Made by a program: the position numbers and the translations under genes. Below are positions 25,461 to 33,917 of a stretch of 64,000 nucleotides of DNA, one piece after another. The notes under the pieces are model-generated. The model was not told the DNA's origin and ran no database searches. It saw only the letters and a list, made by a program, of their open reading frames with translations. This DNA is from an uncultured Spirochaetia bacterium. GTDB taxonomy: Bacteria > Spirochaetota > Spirochaetia > SZUA-6 > Bin103. Every line of letters begins with the position of its first letter. The stretch's first letter is position 1. Location of the stretch: NCBI GenBank assembly GCA_958296075.1, contig CATQHW010000001.1:62001-126000 (forward strand), in the 5' to 3' direction.

Positions 25461-27555
25461 GCGTCTCTCGAACGTGCGTCGCTGCCGGACCGCGTGTCGC
25501 ACCCCGGCTCTTCTTCGGTGTCTGCTCGTCGTCAAGGTCTGCGAGGTTATCCAGCGCAACGAGATCGAGCAGAGGCGTAACATAGTAGTGCGTCGTCTTC
25601 TCTCCTTCCGTCGCGCTTCCGACGTGAATCCACGGACTCACGGGCAGATGCTTGCGCCACTTCGGAGCCTCGCAACCGGCGCGAGCGACATCGGCGTCGC
25701 AGCGCAGGTCCGGCAGACGCCACTTCTCGGAGAGCCTGTCGGACGTTGCCCGGAGTGCCTGCTGTTCGCACTCTCGAAGTCCCTTCCACCACGCCTCCCA
25801 GGCAACGAGCGACACCACGTGGCCGCGGCGGAGGATGTCGTCGAGCTGCTCGCGTTTGCGGCGCGATACGCGCATCATCAGGTTGGCAGCGCACTCGAAA
25901 TCTTCCGCCTCGGTATGCGTCCATGGCCGCGTCGTAAGCAGCATGACGTCACCCGTATCCGTATCCGTATCCAGCGCGACATAGGCCGTTCCCGCTGCAC
26001 GGGCTTCCGCGACCGTCTCCGACAGGCTCGACTCGATCCAATGCCAGTCAAGGCACCCTTCGTTCGGCTTGCAGCGCTTCCACGCCTTTCCCTTGCGGAG
26101 CGTCTTCGCGCTGTCGAGTAGCGATTCGGCGGCCTCGATCATCGCGTGCACCGGATGGCCAGCCTTCGCGAACGCGACGCCCTGGCTCATGCTTACGTCC
26201 TCTTCCGAAAGCTCGGAGAGCCGTATTCCCTCACCGAGAATCGGGCACGCCTTGACTCGGCAACGCATGTTGGACGCGAAGAGCCGACACAGTTTCAACG
26301 CGACATCCTTGCGAGCGATCGTCCAGAGGTCGTCTCCCCCCTGGATTTGCGGCAAGGCAGGGATGATGAACCGTGCCTCGCCCTGCGCGGCCTTGCGGAG
26401 TTTGCTCAACTGGCCCTTGTCCGGCAGAGTGACTTCGGCGACGGCGGCGTGAAACGCCTCCCGCACCTCGTGATCGAGCGCCTTCGAGAACTGCAGGTTC
26501 CGCTTCCATGGCGGCAGCTTGCCGAAGCCGTGCGGGTCCTGATTGCCCCAGTCACGACGGTTCCAGTTCAACCCGGTAAGCAGTCGGCCGATGCCATCTC
26601 CGTCCGCGCACACGAACGCCACGAACTGGTCCGTTCCCTCCTGGTTATCGTCACTATCGAACCAACTGGTGGGATCGAGAACCAAGTTGCCGATCTCGAT
26701 CGCACGCTCAGGTTCATCGGAACGGTTGAATGGGTCCAGATGTTGGTCCACCCACAACCACAGCTCTCTATCACGCACGTCTCTCTCACGGTCCGCTTCG
26801 GGAAGGAGTGCCTTGCTGCGCTCATACAGCGGCTTCCTCACGTGCTCGTCGATGAACCGAACCCTGTCCCCTTTGCGCGCGACGAACTTCGCCTTGGCTC
26901 GATAGCCGCGCAGCGCCCGTCGCTTCTCACGACCTTGGCCATCTTCTTCCTCCGCCGGGTCCCATTCGTTGGCAAAGTCCATCCCGTGGAGCCGGCACGA
27001 TTCGAACAGCGAACAGGTGGGCCGCGCGTCCAATCCCGGCTTCGCGTTCTTGACCCGGCGGGCCAGCGCGGACAGTGCCCGATGCACCCACGCCAAGTCC
27101 GGGTAAGCCGGTTCTTGTGGCAGATCGGTAGCTTCGTCCTGATGTATCTCAGTTCGCTCTTCGACCGCTTGGGCGGGGCTGTCGCAGATGAAGTGGTCTG
27201 CCCGACAACCCAAGGCTACCGTGGTGTGCTCGACGCCCCGCTCGGTCAACCACTCCCGTAGCGCCCACGCGAAGTTCAGCAGTCTCGTGCGGTTGGTAGA
27301 CCAAGCGCGCACCTCGCCGCTGGCGGGTTGAAAGACGTGGACCTAGTCGGTCTCGAGCTCAAGCTCGGTGGCCTTGTCCGCCAGCCTGCGCATGATGGCG
27401 GAGGCTCCGACCACCTCCTGAAGCTTGTCGGTCTCGAACAGATACGCTTGGCGGCCGTCGACCTCTATCGACACCGCCCACGCCGAGCCTTGGCCCTTCG
27501 GCTCAGCGTCGCCCGCGGTCACCGGCTGTGGCGATTCGACGTTGATTTCGTTCAT
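25453..27555 (-). CDS. cas10: Cas10 signature subunit (palm active, no HD), interrupted by an in-frame amber codon
   Basis: Reading from the ATG at 27555, 70 codons (ending ATELELETD) are followed by TAG at 27345-27343. The same frame then continues VHVFQPASGEVRAW and on for 629 codons to 25453. The N-terminal piece contains AYLFETDKLQEVVGAS, typical of the Cas10 palm start. The main piece has FVCADGDGIGRLL and the cyclase motif IQGGDDLW (GGDD, about 406-409 of the joined protein). No HD-nuclease motif is seen, as described for type III-D Cas10. GGDD predicts cyclic oligoadenylate synthesis. A GTG at 27312 could restart translation and yield 619 residues lacking the N-terminus. Read-through, restart, sequencing error or inactivation remain open. 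Confidence 0.85.
27343..27345 (-). other. In-frame TAG codon inside cas10
   Basis: Plus-strand CTA at 27343-27345 reads TAG on the minus strand at codon 71 of cas10. Both sides stay in the same frame. TAG is used as an ordinary stop by neighbours (CARF-HEPN gene, sigma54 regulator, ThuA), so global recoding is unlikely. Confidence 0.9.
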
Positions 27556-27652
27556 CGGTTAGTTTGAAGCCGCTCAACGGATGGTGTCAGCGTGAACATC
27601 CTGCCGGTAATGCAGACGACCTGTCAACAGGCCTTCATGAGTGCACCAGTCG

Positions 27653-28531
27653 TTACAGGTGCTCGCGCACCAGCCGCTTGATCTCGGCCGGGTCGAGGTC
27701 GGTACCGCGTCGCGGCGAAGCGATGATCGTGCCGTGCGCGGGACCGCCCCAGCCGGGCTCGCGCTCGGTCAGCGGTCCGAGCAACCCGTCGACCCGCAGG
27801 CCGTCGCGCCCGCCGATCGTGAACTTGCGGATCGGTGCGCCCCCGGCGGGCGGTCGAAACGCGGGCGCGTAGGCGATGGCGATCTCGCAGCCGGCCGCGT
27901 AGAGCGCCCGGAGCGCGCCGACGTGATCGGTGCGGAGGTACCCCGCCGTGCGGCCGCCGGCGGTGGGGAACCGCTCGGCGGCTTCCAGCATTGCCGCGAG
28001 CGCGGCCGATTCCCGCCGGCGCGCGGCGACGTAAACCTGCCACTCGGGGCGCGGAGGCATCGCACCGAACGGGTCGATCGACTCTTCCAGCACCGTACGC
28101 AGCACGCGCATGCCGGCGAAGAACTGCTCGCGCGGGTCGCGTACCGTCAGCCGCATGCCGGAAAAGACGCTCGACAAGGAGAGTCGTTCGCCCGCGTCGT
28201 CGGCCTGCCGATCTACGACGGGGCCACGACCGAGATCCACCTCGGCGACATATTCTACGAGTAGCTCCATTGCCGGCGAGCCGGCCGACCCGACCGCGCG
28301 CAGCGCCTGCACGCAGGCGGGCGGCCACGAGCCCGCGGCGGCGTGGTGATCGAAGTTGTTGAGCTCCATCTGCCCCGAACCGCCAGCCTCGATGCACCGC
28401 ACCGCCGGGTCGGCCAGTTCCGCCGGCGTGGCGCCGTCGCGCGCCACCGTCACGTCGTCGGTCGTGCCGGCGCCGAGCAGGAGCCCGGTCAGACAGGTGT
28501 CGAGGTCGACCTGTTGCAGCACTACGCGCAC
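27653..28531 (-). CDS. DHH-family phosphoesterase-like protein
   Basis: The 292-residue product starts QQVDLDTCLTGLLLG and has a second motif IEAGGSGQMELNNFDHHAAAG, in which FDHH matches the DHH signature of manganese-dependent phosphoesterases (RecJ, NrnA, GdpP relatives). The C-terminal half has alternating Ala-rich helices and ends in a glycine-containing region, GGRDGLRVDGLLGPL. The substrate could be a short oligonucleotide or another phosphodiester. It stands about 100 bases upstream of cas10 on the same strand, in the position of a type III accessory gene, though it may be unrelated. Start GTG at 28531. The start region carries a fragment resembling the 3' end of the AAA-ATPase gene. 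Confidence 0.55.
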   Translation of the reverse strand: MRVVLQQVDLDTCLTGLLLGAGTTDDVTVARDGATPAELADPAVRCIEAGGSGQMELNNFDHHAAAGSWPPACVQALRAVGSAGSPAMELLVEYVAEVDLGRGPVVDRQADDAGERLSLSSVFSGMRLTVRDPREQFFAGMRVLRTVLEESIDPFGAMPPRPEWQVYVAARRRESAALAAMLEAAERFPTAGGRTAGYLRTDHVGALRALYAAGCEIAIAYAPAFRPPAGGAPIRKFTIGGRDGLRVDGLLGPLTEREPGWGGPAHGTIIASPRRGTDLDPAEIKRLVREHL

Positions 28532-28607
28532 GCAGGGTCACTCATCACGGCACCGCAGACCACAGCGGTCAGCCGACGCTCCGTCATGAGCCGCCCCAGG
28601 GGGGTGC

Positions 28608-29333
28608 TCAGGGTTGGCTACCCGCCGCGCGCCGGCTCCGCACCTCGTTCAGGTTGAGCACCCGCATCGCCTGGTCCCCCATCGCCAGCGCGTAGATGCC
28701 GCGGCGGGTCAGGAACGTCACCAAGTCATCCGCAAGGCTCAGCGAGGAGAACGCCGGCACGATCGGCAACTGCCGATACTGCGGGTAGTAGCGACCGAAT
28801 TCCTGCCGCTGCAGGAAATCCACGAACGCCTTGGCGTCGTCGCTGCGGGGAGATGACTTGGTCTCGTTCAGCAGCACGGCGCGGGTACCCACGTACAGCG
28901 CGTCGAACTCCCGCTGCCGGGAGGGGTCGTCGCTGCAGTGGACCGACACGCGGGTGGCGAAGTACCGCTCCTCACCACAGTCGAACAGCTCGCGGGCGAG
29001 ACGGCGGACGCTGGGAGCGACGATGTCCTCGACGACGGTGCCCATCTTGTTGGCCAGCTCGCCCCAGCGCTTGTTCATCTCCTTGCGCTCGCGGGCTGCC
29101 TCCCGCTTCATCTCCTGGATCGACCGGTCCAGAGCCTGCCGATGCCGGGCCGACTCCTCCCGATCGCGAGCCGACTCCTCCCGTTGGCGGGCCGACTCCT
29201 CCCGATCGCTGGCGCGTTCCGCCTCCATGCGTTCGAAGAGATGTTCGGTGTGGGCCATGAACTGGACCAGGGCGGACTCCAGACGGTCGACTCGGTGTTC
29301 GACCGTGTCCATTCGTTCCGTGAGCGCCGGCAT
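28608..29333 (-). CDS. Coiled-coil PD-(D/E)XK-like protein, copy 1
   Basis: The ATG at 29333 has AGGAGG upstream and opens MPALTERMDTVEHRVDRL. Residues 1-95 form a coiled coil with heptads REESARD/Q/H repeated, here three full units plus MKREAARERKEMNKR. The C-terminal half carries REFDALYVGTRAVLLNETKSS, a plausible PD-(D/E)XK nuclease core (Asp...Glu-x-Lys), and ends YALAMGDQAMRVLNLNEV. This resembles DUF3782-type proteins, whose function is unknown. A nearly identical paralogue follows in tandem at 29407-30078. About 240 residues; no signal or membrane segment seen. Confidence 0.7.
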   Translation of the reverse strand: MPALTERMDTVEHRVDRLESALVQFMAHTEHLFERMEAERASDREESARQREESARDREESARHRQALDRSIQEMKREAARERKEMNKRWGELANKMGTVVEDIVAPSVRRLARELFDCGEERYFATRVSVHCSDDPSRQREFDALYVGTRAVLLNETKSSPRSDDAKAFVDFLQRQEFGRYYPQYRQLPIVPAFSSLSLADDLVTFLTRRGIYALAMGDQAMRVLNLNEVRSRRAAGSQP

Positions 29334-29406
29334 CGTCCCTCCTGGCTGAACGGTAGGCCCGGCTGCACAGCATTGCAAGTGCCCCCGTAGCCGCCCCAGG
29401 GGGTAC

Positions 29407-30078
29407 TCAGGGTTGGCTACCCGCCGCGCGCCGGCTCCGCACCTCGTTCAGGTTGAGCACCCGCATCGCCTGGTCCCCCATCGCCAGCGCGTAGATGCCG
29501 CGGCGGGTCAGGAACGTCACCAAGTCATCCGCAAGGCTCAGCGAGGAGAACGCCGGCACGATCGGCAATTGCCGATACTGCGGGTAGTAGCGACCGAATT
29601 CCTGCCGCTGCAGGAAGTCCACGAACGCCTTGGCGTCGTCGCTGCGGGGAGATGACTTGGTCTCGTTCAGCAGCACGGCGCGGGTACCCACGTACAGCGC
29701 GTCGAACTCCCGATGCCGGGAGGGGTCGTCGCTGCAGTGGACCGACACGCGGGTGGCGAAGTACCGCTCCTCACCACAGTCGAACAGCTCGCGGGCGAGA
29801 CGGCGGACGCTGGGAGCGACGATATCCTCGACGACGGTGCCCATCTTGTTGGCCAGCTCGCCCCAGCGTTTGTTCATCTCCTTGATTGACCGGTCCAGCG
29901 CCTGCCGATGCCGGGCCGACTCCTCCCGATCACGGGCCGACTCCTCCCGATCGCGGGCGCGTTCCGCCTCCATGCGTTCGAAGAGATGTTCGGTGTGGGC
30001 CATGAACTGGACCAGGGCGGACTCCAGACGGTCGACTCGGTGTTCGACCGCTTCCATTCGTTCCTTAAGCGCCGGCAT
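29407..30078 (-). CDS. Coiled-coil PD-(D/E)XK-like protein, copy 2
   Basis: This 223-residue paralogue starts at the ATG at 30078 behind AGGAGA. It is nearly identical to copy 1 in its C-terminal nuclease-like half (same NETKSS core). Its coiled coil is 19 residues shorter: one REESAR heptad fewer and no MKREAARER segment. The pair arose by tandem duplication followed by in-frame repeat contraction or expansion. The nucleotide identity of the C-terminal halves appears very high, so the duplication is recent or maintained by gene conversion. Function unknown; the family is common in genomes with many AAA-ATPase/PD-(D/E)XK genes such as the one at 31210-32967. Confidence 0.7.
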   Translation of the reverse strand: MPALKERMEAVEHRVDRLESALVQFMAHTEHLFERMEAERARDREESARDREESARHRQALDRSIKEMNKRWGELANKMGTVVEDIVAPSVRRLARELFDCGEERYFATRVSVHCSDDPSRHREFDALYVGTRAVLLNETKSSPRSDDAKAFVDFLQRQEFGRYYPQYRQLPIVPAFSSLSLADDLVTFLTRRGIYALAMGDQAMRVLNLNEVRSRRAAGSQP

Positions 30079-30135
30079 CGTCTCTCCTGGCTGGATGGTA
30101 GGCCCGGCTGCGCAGCATTGCAAGTGTCCCCGTAG

Positions 30136-30180
30136 TCGAGCACTGGCCGCCACTCGCCCTCGTTGGCCATCCGCATCACT
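30136..30180 (-). pseudogene. Remnant of an AAA-ATPase/PD-(D/E)XK gene
   Basis: About 44 bases here are almost identical to 31617-31660 inside the AAA-ATPase gene and encode RMANEGEWRPV in the same orientation. The frame then breaks into the duplicated unit. A second fragment near 28525-28560 resembles the 3' end of the same gene. Together they suggest an older ATPase copy interrupted by the duplicated cassette. Confidence 0.6.
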
Positions 30181-30208
30181 TCCGGGCGGGACGTGCTACG
30201 ATTCCGGC

Positions 30209-31081
30209 ATGACGGACCCAGCAGCCCAGTCTCAGCCCTTCGCCTCTGATCCAGATCTTGACCGGCATTCCGCTCTCCTCATAGCCGCCAAACACATCCA
30301 AGCGGCCCGGTTCATCTTCGCCAAAACCATGCCGGATCAACCTCACTTCTACACAGCTCGCAAGTCCTGGCTCTCATCAGATAACTTCACCGCCACAGCC
30401 GCCGCCATCCAACGATTCGGTACCCCGCGCCCTTATCGCAGATCCTGGTACACCGAACTCGACCTCAACGGCTTCTCCTTCTGGACCATGGGCGCGCCTC
30501 CACAAGACTCCGCCGTCATCAACCGCATCTCAACTCACTACCGCTCCCCTCTCGACGCCCTCCAACCTCACTTCAACTCCCTCTTCGACAATATCCCTCA
30601 CTTCTCCTCAGAAACCTCCTTCATCGCATCTCGTCTCAACTCCCTCCTCGCCTCCAAGCAACCACTCGCCATCCTCGACATCGAACCACTCAACGCCTGG
30701 ACCCTCGCCAACCTCAACCTCTCCCCTCACTCCTACACCGCCATCACACAATCCTACAGAATGCTCGCCGCCGCCGCCGCCGCCGCCCCTTCTCAGCTCA
30801 ACAACCTCCTCCTTTCCTCCTTCGACCACTTCTATCCATCGTCACAGTTCAACCTCGTCATCGCTCTCTGGGGATCACTCGCTACCGTCACCCCTGCACA
30901 GCTCAAAAAGCTCCGTCTCATCGCTCCTCGCGCTCGCCTCTTCGCCATGATCCCAGACCCCCCTTCCTCCTGGCAGCGCTTCGGATTCACTCAAGTCCTC
31001 CAACCCAAAACCGCCCTCAACTCCATCGCCGGCCTCCCTTCCAAGCGCGGCACCTGGCTATTCTACGACGCCATCATCTAA
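30209..31081 (+). CDS. Unassigned protein, distantly methyltransferase-like, strikingly G-poor gene
   Basis: The ATG at 30209 gives 290 residues. LAILDIEPLNAWTLANLNL around residue 140 and FNLVIALWGSLATVTPAQLK around 215 resemble motif I and the post-motif region of class I SAM-dependent methyltransferases. The usual GxGxG loop is not clear, so the assignment is weak. The coding strand is extremely poor in G (some 60-base lines hold only four) and very rich in C and T, quite unlike neighbouring genes. An alanine run (AAAAAAAA) comes from a GCC repeat. No operon partner is obvious: it is flanked by minus-strand genes. Confidence 0.5.
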   Translation: MTDPAAQSQPFASDPDLDRHSALLIAAKHIQAARFIFAKTMPDQPHFYTARKSWLSSDNFTATAAAIQRFGTPRPYRRSWYTELDLNGFSFWTMGAPPQDSAVINRISTHYRSPLDALQPHFNSLFDNIPHFSSETSFIASRLNSLLASKQPLAILDIEPLNAWTLANLNLSPHSYTAITQSYRMLAAAAAAAPSQLNNLLLSSFDHFYPSSQFNLVIALWGSLATVTPAQLKKLRLIAPRARLFAMIPDPPSSWQRFGFTQVLQPKTALNSIAGLPSKRGTWLFYDAII

Positions 31082-31209
31082 TGGACCGCAGGGCATCGCG
31101 CCCGCATCGTGATCTCGTCTTCCTGTGCGCTCCGCCGGCAGCCTGCCTGCCGCCAGCTTGATTTGACTTGTCCTGCAGTATAATATCCTCGCGCTACTCG
31201 CACGCAGGA

Positions 31210-32967
31210 TCACTCGTCAACCGCGTCGCAGAAGACCATCTCCCAGCCGTGGAAGATCACGATCAGGCCGGTGAAGCGCACGCCCGGAAACTGCCGCGCC
31301 AGCCGCTCGTCCGACAGATAGCGCGTCAACTGCGCCCGCGCTTCCCCGGCCGCTGCGGCGACCGCAGCCTGATCCATCGCCGCGGAGCGCTTGCGATACT
31401 TGAGCTCGATCAGGTAGCCGCGGCGCAGGTGCGGAAAGCCGGCGACCAGCGGCTCCAGGCAGATGTCCGCGTGCCCCTTGCCCAACTCCGCCTCCGACCG
31501 GAACACGTAGTAGTCGGTCACGCTCAGATAGGCCGCCAGAAAACCCTGGATCACCTTCTCCCCCGCGAGGTAGTCCCGGATCCCCGTCTGCCGCGCAATC
31601 GCCTCGCTCAGGTACTCGAACACCGGCCGCCACTCGCCCTCGTTGGCCATCCGCATCATCAATTGCTCGAACCGGAACAGGTTGACCGAGAACACCTCGA
31701 CGTCGCGGTAGCCGTCGCGCAGGAAGCCGTACATCAGCCGCTTCACGGTCTGGTTCGGGATCGCCAGCCGCGGCGTGCCCTGCGCTACGTCGCGGATGCT
31801 CAGCAGCCCGAAGAAGTGCAGCAGGGAGAGGAAGTTCTCCGGCTCGGCGAGCCGCTCCAGGGGAAAGCCGGGATGGATGCGGGTGGCGACCTGCTCCTCG
31901 CCGATGACGTTTCGCAGCAGATCGAAGTTGCCGTTCAACCGCCGGCCGACCACCAGCAGGTGGCGCAGCTTGCCGTAGTCGATGCGCACATTGGTGTCGA
32001 TCAGGTAGTTGGGCACCCGCCGGTTCGGAATGGAGTGGTCCAGGTAGTAGAGCACCATGTCGGAGTTGTAGAGATCGGTGTCGGCCTCCTCCGCGAAGCG
32101 GTAGCCGTTGTACCACTCGCCCATGATGTCCAGCGCGGTGCCGGCGTCCTGGTTGAATACGCCCAGGTCCCGGTACATCTCGACCAGGCGCCGCACTTCC
32201 GCCTCGGTGAAGCCGACCATCTCGTTGAAGTCCGGTTGCAGGCTGATGTTCTTGCCGATGTTGAAGCCGCTGGTGACGTCGTCCATGGTGACCGGTGACA
32301 CGCCGGTGATGAACAGCCGCTCCAGCCCGCCGCCGGTGCGGTCGGCGCCGCCCTTGAGGGCGGCGAAGAAGTTGCGGTAGAAGCCGCCGCCGTGGGTGAA
32401 GGAGTGGTACGCCTCCGCGCCGTGGTACGCCAGCACGGTATTGGCGAAATTGTCGTACTCGTCGATCAGCGCGTACAGCGGGATGTCGTGGTCGCCCGCG
32501 TACCGGAACAGCGCGGAGAGCTTCTCGTCGATGGTGGGCGGCGTGAGTATCCGCCGCTGCGCCGCCTCGGGAAACAGGTCGGGATGCCGCTCCAGCGTCC
32601 CCTGGAGCTCGATGTGGCAGTAGCCTTCGAACGAGCGCTCCAGCGTCTCGAGCTTGTCGTTGACCATCGAGAAGTTGAAGCGCAGGGTGACGTAGCGGCT
32701 GCGTTCCTCGGTCGGATTGCGGCCGATGTCGGTGCCGGCGAACGTGGCGTCGAACCCATCGGCCCAGAAGCGGTCGTAGTAATTCTCCAGCAGCGACACC
32801 CACAGCGACTTGCCGAAGCGCCGCGGGCGGATCAGGAAGGCGTAGCGCTCCTGTTCCAGCCGGCGCACGAACCGGGTCTTGTCGACGTACAGCCACCCGT
32901 TCCAGCGGATGCGCCGGATGTCCGCCTCGCCGTAGGGAATGCGCGGGTAGGCGGGTAAGGTGGTCAT
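31210..32967 (-). CDS. AAA-ATPase-like/PD-(D/E)XK nuclease domain protein (DUF1703 type)
   Basis: The 585-residue protein begins RIPYGEADIRRIRWNGWLYV, DKT, and has the AAA-ATPase-like Walker A RPRRFGKSL near residue 50 and Walker B LYALIDEYDNF near 170. It ends with a PD-(D/E)XK nuclease domain containing GKGHADICLEPL and GYLIELKYRK. This is the family annotated AAA-ATPase-like plus PD-(D/E)XK (DUF1703), often present in many copies per genome and of unknown cellular role. Start ATG at 32967. Fragments of a second copy lie about 1.5-2.7 kb away (30136-30180 and 28525-28560), showing local recombination. Confidence 0.88.
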   Translation of the reverse strand: MTTLPAYPRIPYGEADIRRIRWNGWLYVDKTRFVRRLEQERYAFLIRPRRFGKSLWVSLLENYYDRFWADGFDATFAGTDIGRNPTEERSRYVTLRFNFSMVNDKLETLERSFEGYCHIELQGTLERHPDLFPEAAQRRILTPPTIDEKLSALFRYAGDHDIPLYALIDEYDNFANTVLAYHGAEAYHSFTHGGGFYRNFFAALKGGADRTGGGLERLFITGVSPVTMDDVTSGFNIGKNISLQPDFNEMVGFTEAEVRRLVEMYRDLGVFNQDAGTALDIMGEWYNGYRFAEEADTDLYNSDMVLYYLDHSIPNRRVPNYLIDTNVRIDYGKLRHLLVVGRRLNGNFDLLRNVIGEEQVATRIHPGFPLERLAEPENFLSLLHFFGLLSIRDVAQGTPRLAIPNQTVKRLMYGFLRDGYRDVEVFSVNLFRFEQLMMRMANEGEWRPVFEYLSEAIARQTGIRDYLAGEKVIQGFLAAYLSVTDYYVFRSEAELGKGHADICLEPLVAGFPHLRRGYLIELKYRKRSAAMDQAAVAAAAGEARAQLTRYLSDERLARQFPGVRFTGLIVIFHGWEMVFCDAVDE

Positions 32968-33044
32968 AGCCGCAGCCTCGACACCGCCGACTCTACCGGT
33001 CCGAACGCGCGTCCGGCAACTTCATGGCGCGGGAGCGGGACGCG

Positions 33045-33917
33045 CTATCCGCCCAGAAACAGCCGGCCTACCCGATCGTCCCGCAGCAGGTCGTCGCCGC
33101 GCGCGGCCATGGCCAATTCTCCCGACACCAGCACGTAGCCGATGTCCGCGAAGGCCAGCCCCTTGCGGGCGTTCTGCTCGACCATGACGATCGTCTTGCC
33201 TCCGTCGCCGCACAGCTCGCCGAGCAGGTCGAACACCAGGTCGATGAAGCGCGGTTCCAGACCGATCGACGGCTCGTCGACCAGCAGCACGTCCGGGTCC
33301 ATGACCAGGGCGCGCGATATCTCCAGCAGGCGGCGCTCGCCGCCGGACAGCACGCGGGCCGGCTGCGAGCGCCGCTCGGCGAGGCGGGGATACTTGTCGA
33401 GCACGCCGCCGACGGCGGCCTGCGCGGCGGCCTTGTCGCTCATCAGATAGGCGCCCATCTGCAGGTTCTCCTCCACCGTCATGTCCGGGAACACCGAATT
33501 GTCCTGGAGGATGTAGGCGATGCCGGCCGCCCGCAGCTTGTCCGTGGCGCGCATGCGGGTGATGTCGCGGCCTTCCTTGCGGATGGCGCCGCCGGTGATC
33601 GTGGTCAGGCCGTAGATCGAATGGAGCACCGTGGACTTGCCGGCGCCGTTCGGTCCGATCAGGCACAGCGACTGCCCCCGTCCGACCTGCAGGTCCACGC
33701 CGTGCAGGATCTCCATCCGGCCGTACCCGGCCACGAGCCCCCGGACGCTGATGAAGTCGTCCCCGCCGGCCAGATCGTCCAGCGTCGCCGGCGGGACTCC
33801 CCGCTCGATCAGCGACGCGCTCTCGCGCGTCACCTGCTCCACCGATACCGCGGCGCCGAGCTTCCCCTCGCCATAGCCGGATACGCCGCCGCCGGGCGCC
33901 GGCCCGGTGTCGGTCAT
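33045..33917 (-). CDS. livF: Branched-chain amino acid-type ABC transporter ATP-binding protein LivF
   Basis: The 290-residue ATPase has Walker A GPNGAGKS, signature LSGGERRLLEI and Walker B DVLLVDEPSIGLEP, and is of the LivF type (VLHSIYGLTTITGGAIRKEG). About 50 extra N-terminal residues precede the usual LivF start. It would sit on the cytoplasmic face of the permease pair and drive import of amino acids, short amides or related compounds. It is the last gene of an operon in which every junction is a 4-base ATGA overlap (livKH, livM, livG, livF). Natural substrate unknown. Confidence 0.93.
   Translation of the reverse strand: MTDTGPAPGGGVSGYGEGKLGAAVSVEQVTRESASLIERGVPPATLDDLAGGDDFISVRGLVAGYGRMEILHGVDLQVGRGQSLCLIGPNGAGKSTVLHSIYGLTTITGGAIRKEGRDITRMRATDKLRAAGIAYILQDNSVFPDMTVEENLQMGAYLMSDKAAAQAAVGGVLDKYPRLAERRSQPARVLSGGERRLLEISRALVMDPDVLLVDEPSIGLEPRFIDLVFDLLGELCGDGGKTIVMVEQNARKGLAFADIGYVLVSGELAMAARGDDLLRDDRVGRLFLGG

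Larger units (their letters stand above)
28588..30135. repeat. Tandem direct duplication of ~800/745 bp
   Basis: Unit 1 (about 28588-29390) and unit 2 (about 29391-30135) both begin with a CCGCCCCAGGGGG-type sequence and end near a GCAGCATTGCAAGTG-type sequence. Each contains one whole paralogous gene. The 57-bp length difference is explained by in-frame heptad and flanking codons missing in unit 2. Confidence 0.88.

Noticed and set aside
27343..27345. Alternative genetic code with amber as a sense codon
   Set aside because: TAG terminates several neighbouring genes (CARF-HEPN, sigma54 regulator, ThuA); no suppressor tRNA was seen in the window.
29630..30208. Long plus-strand extension of the G-poor gene back to 29630
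   Set aside because: The extension is antisense to the paralogue copy 2 gene and has unlike composition; the ATG at 30209 fits the compositional boundary.
31160..31190. TATAAT with upstream TTGA-like sequence on the plus strand
   Set aside because: Spacing to any -35 is too short and it would transcribe into the 3' end of a convergent gene.
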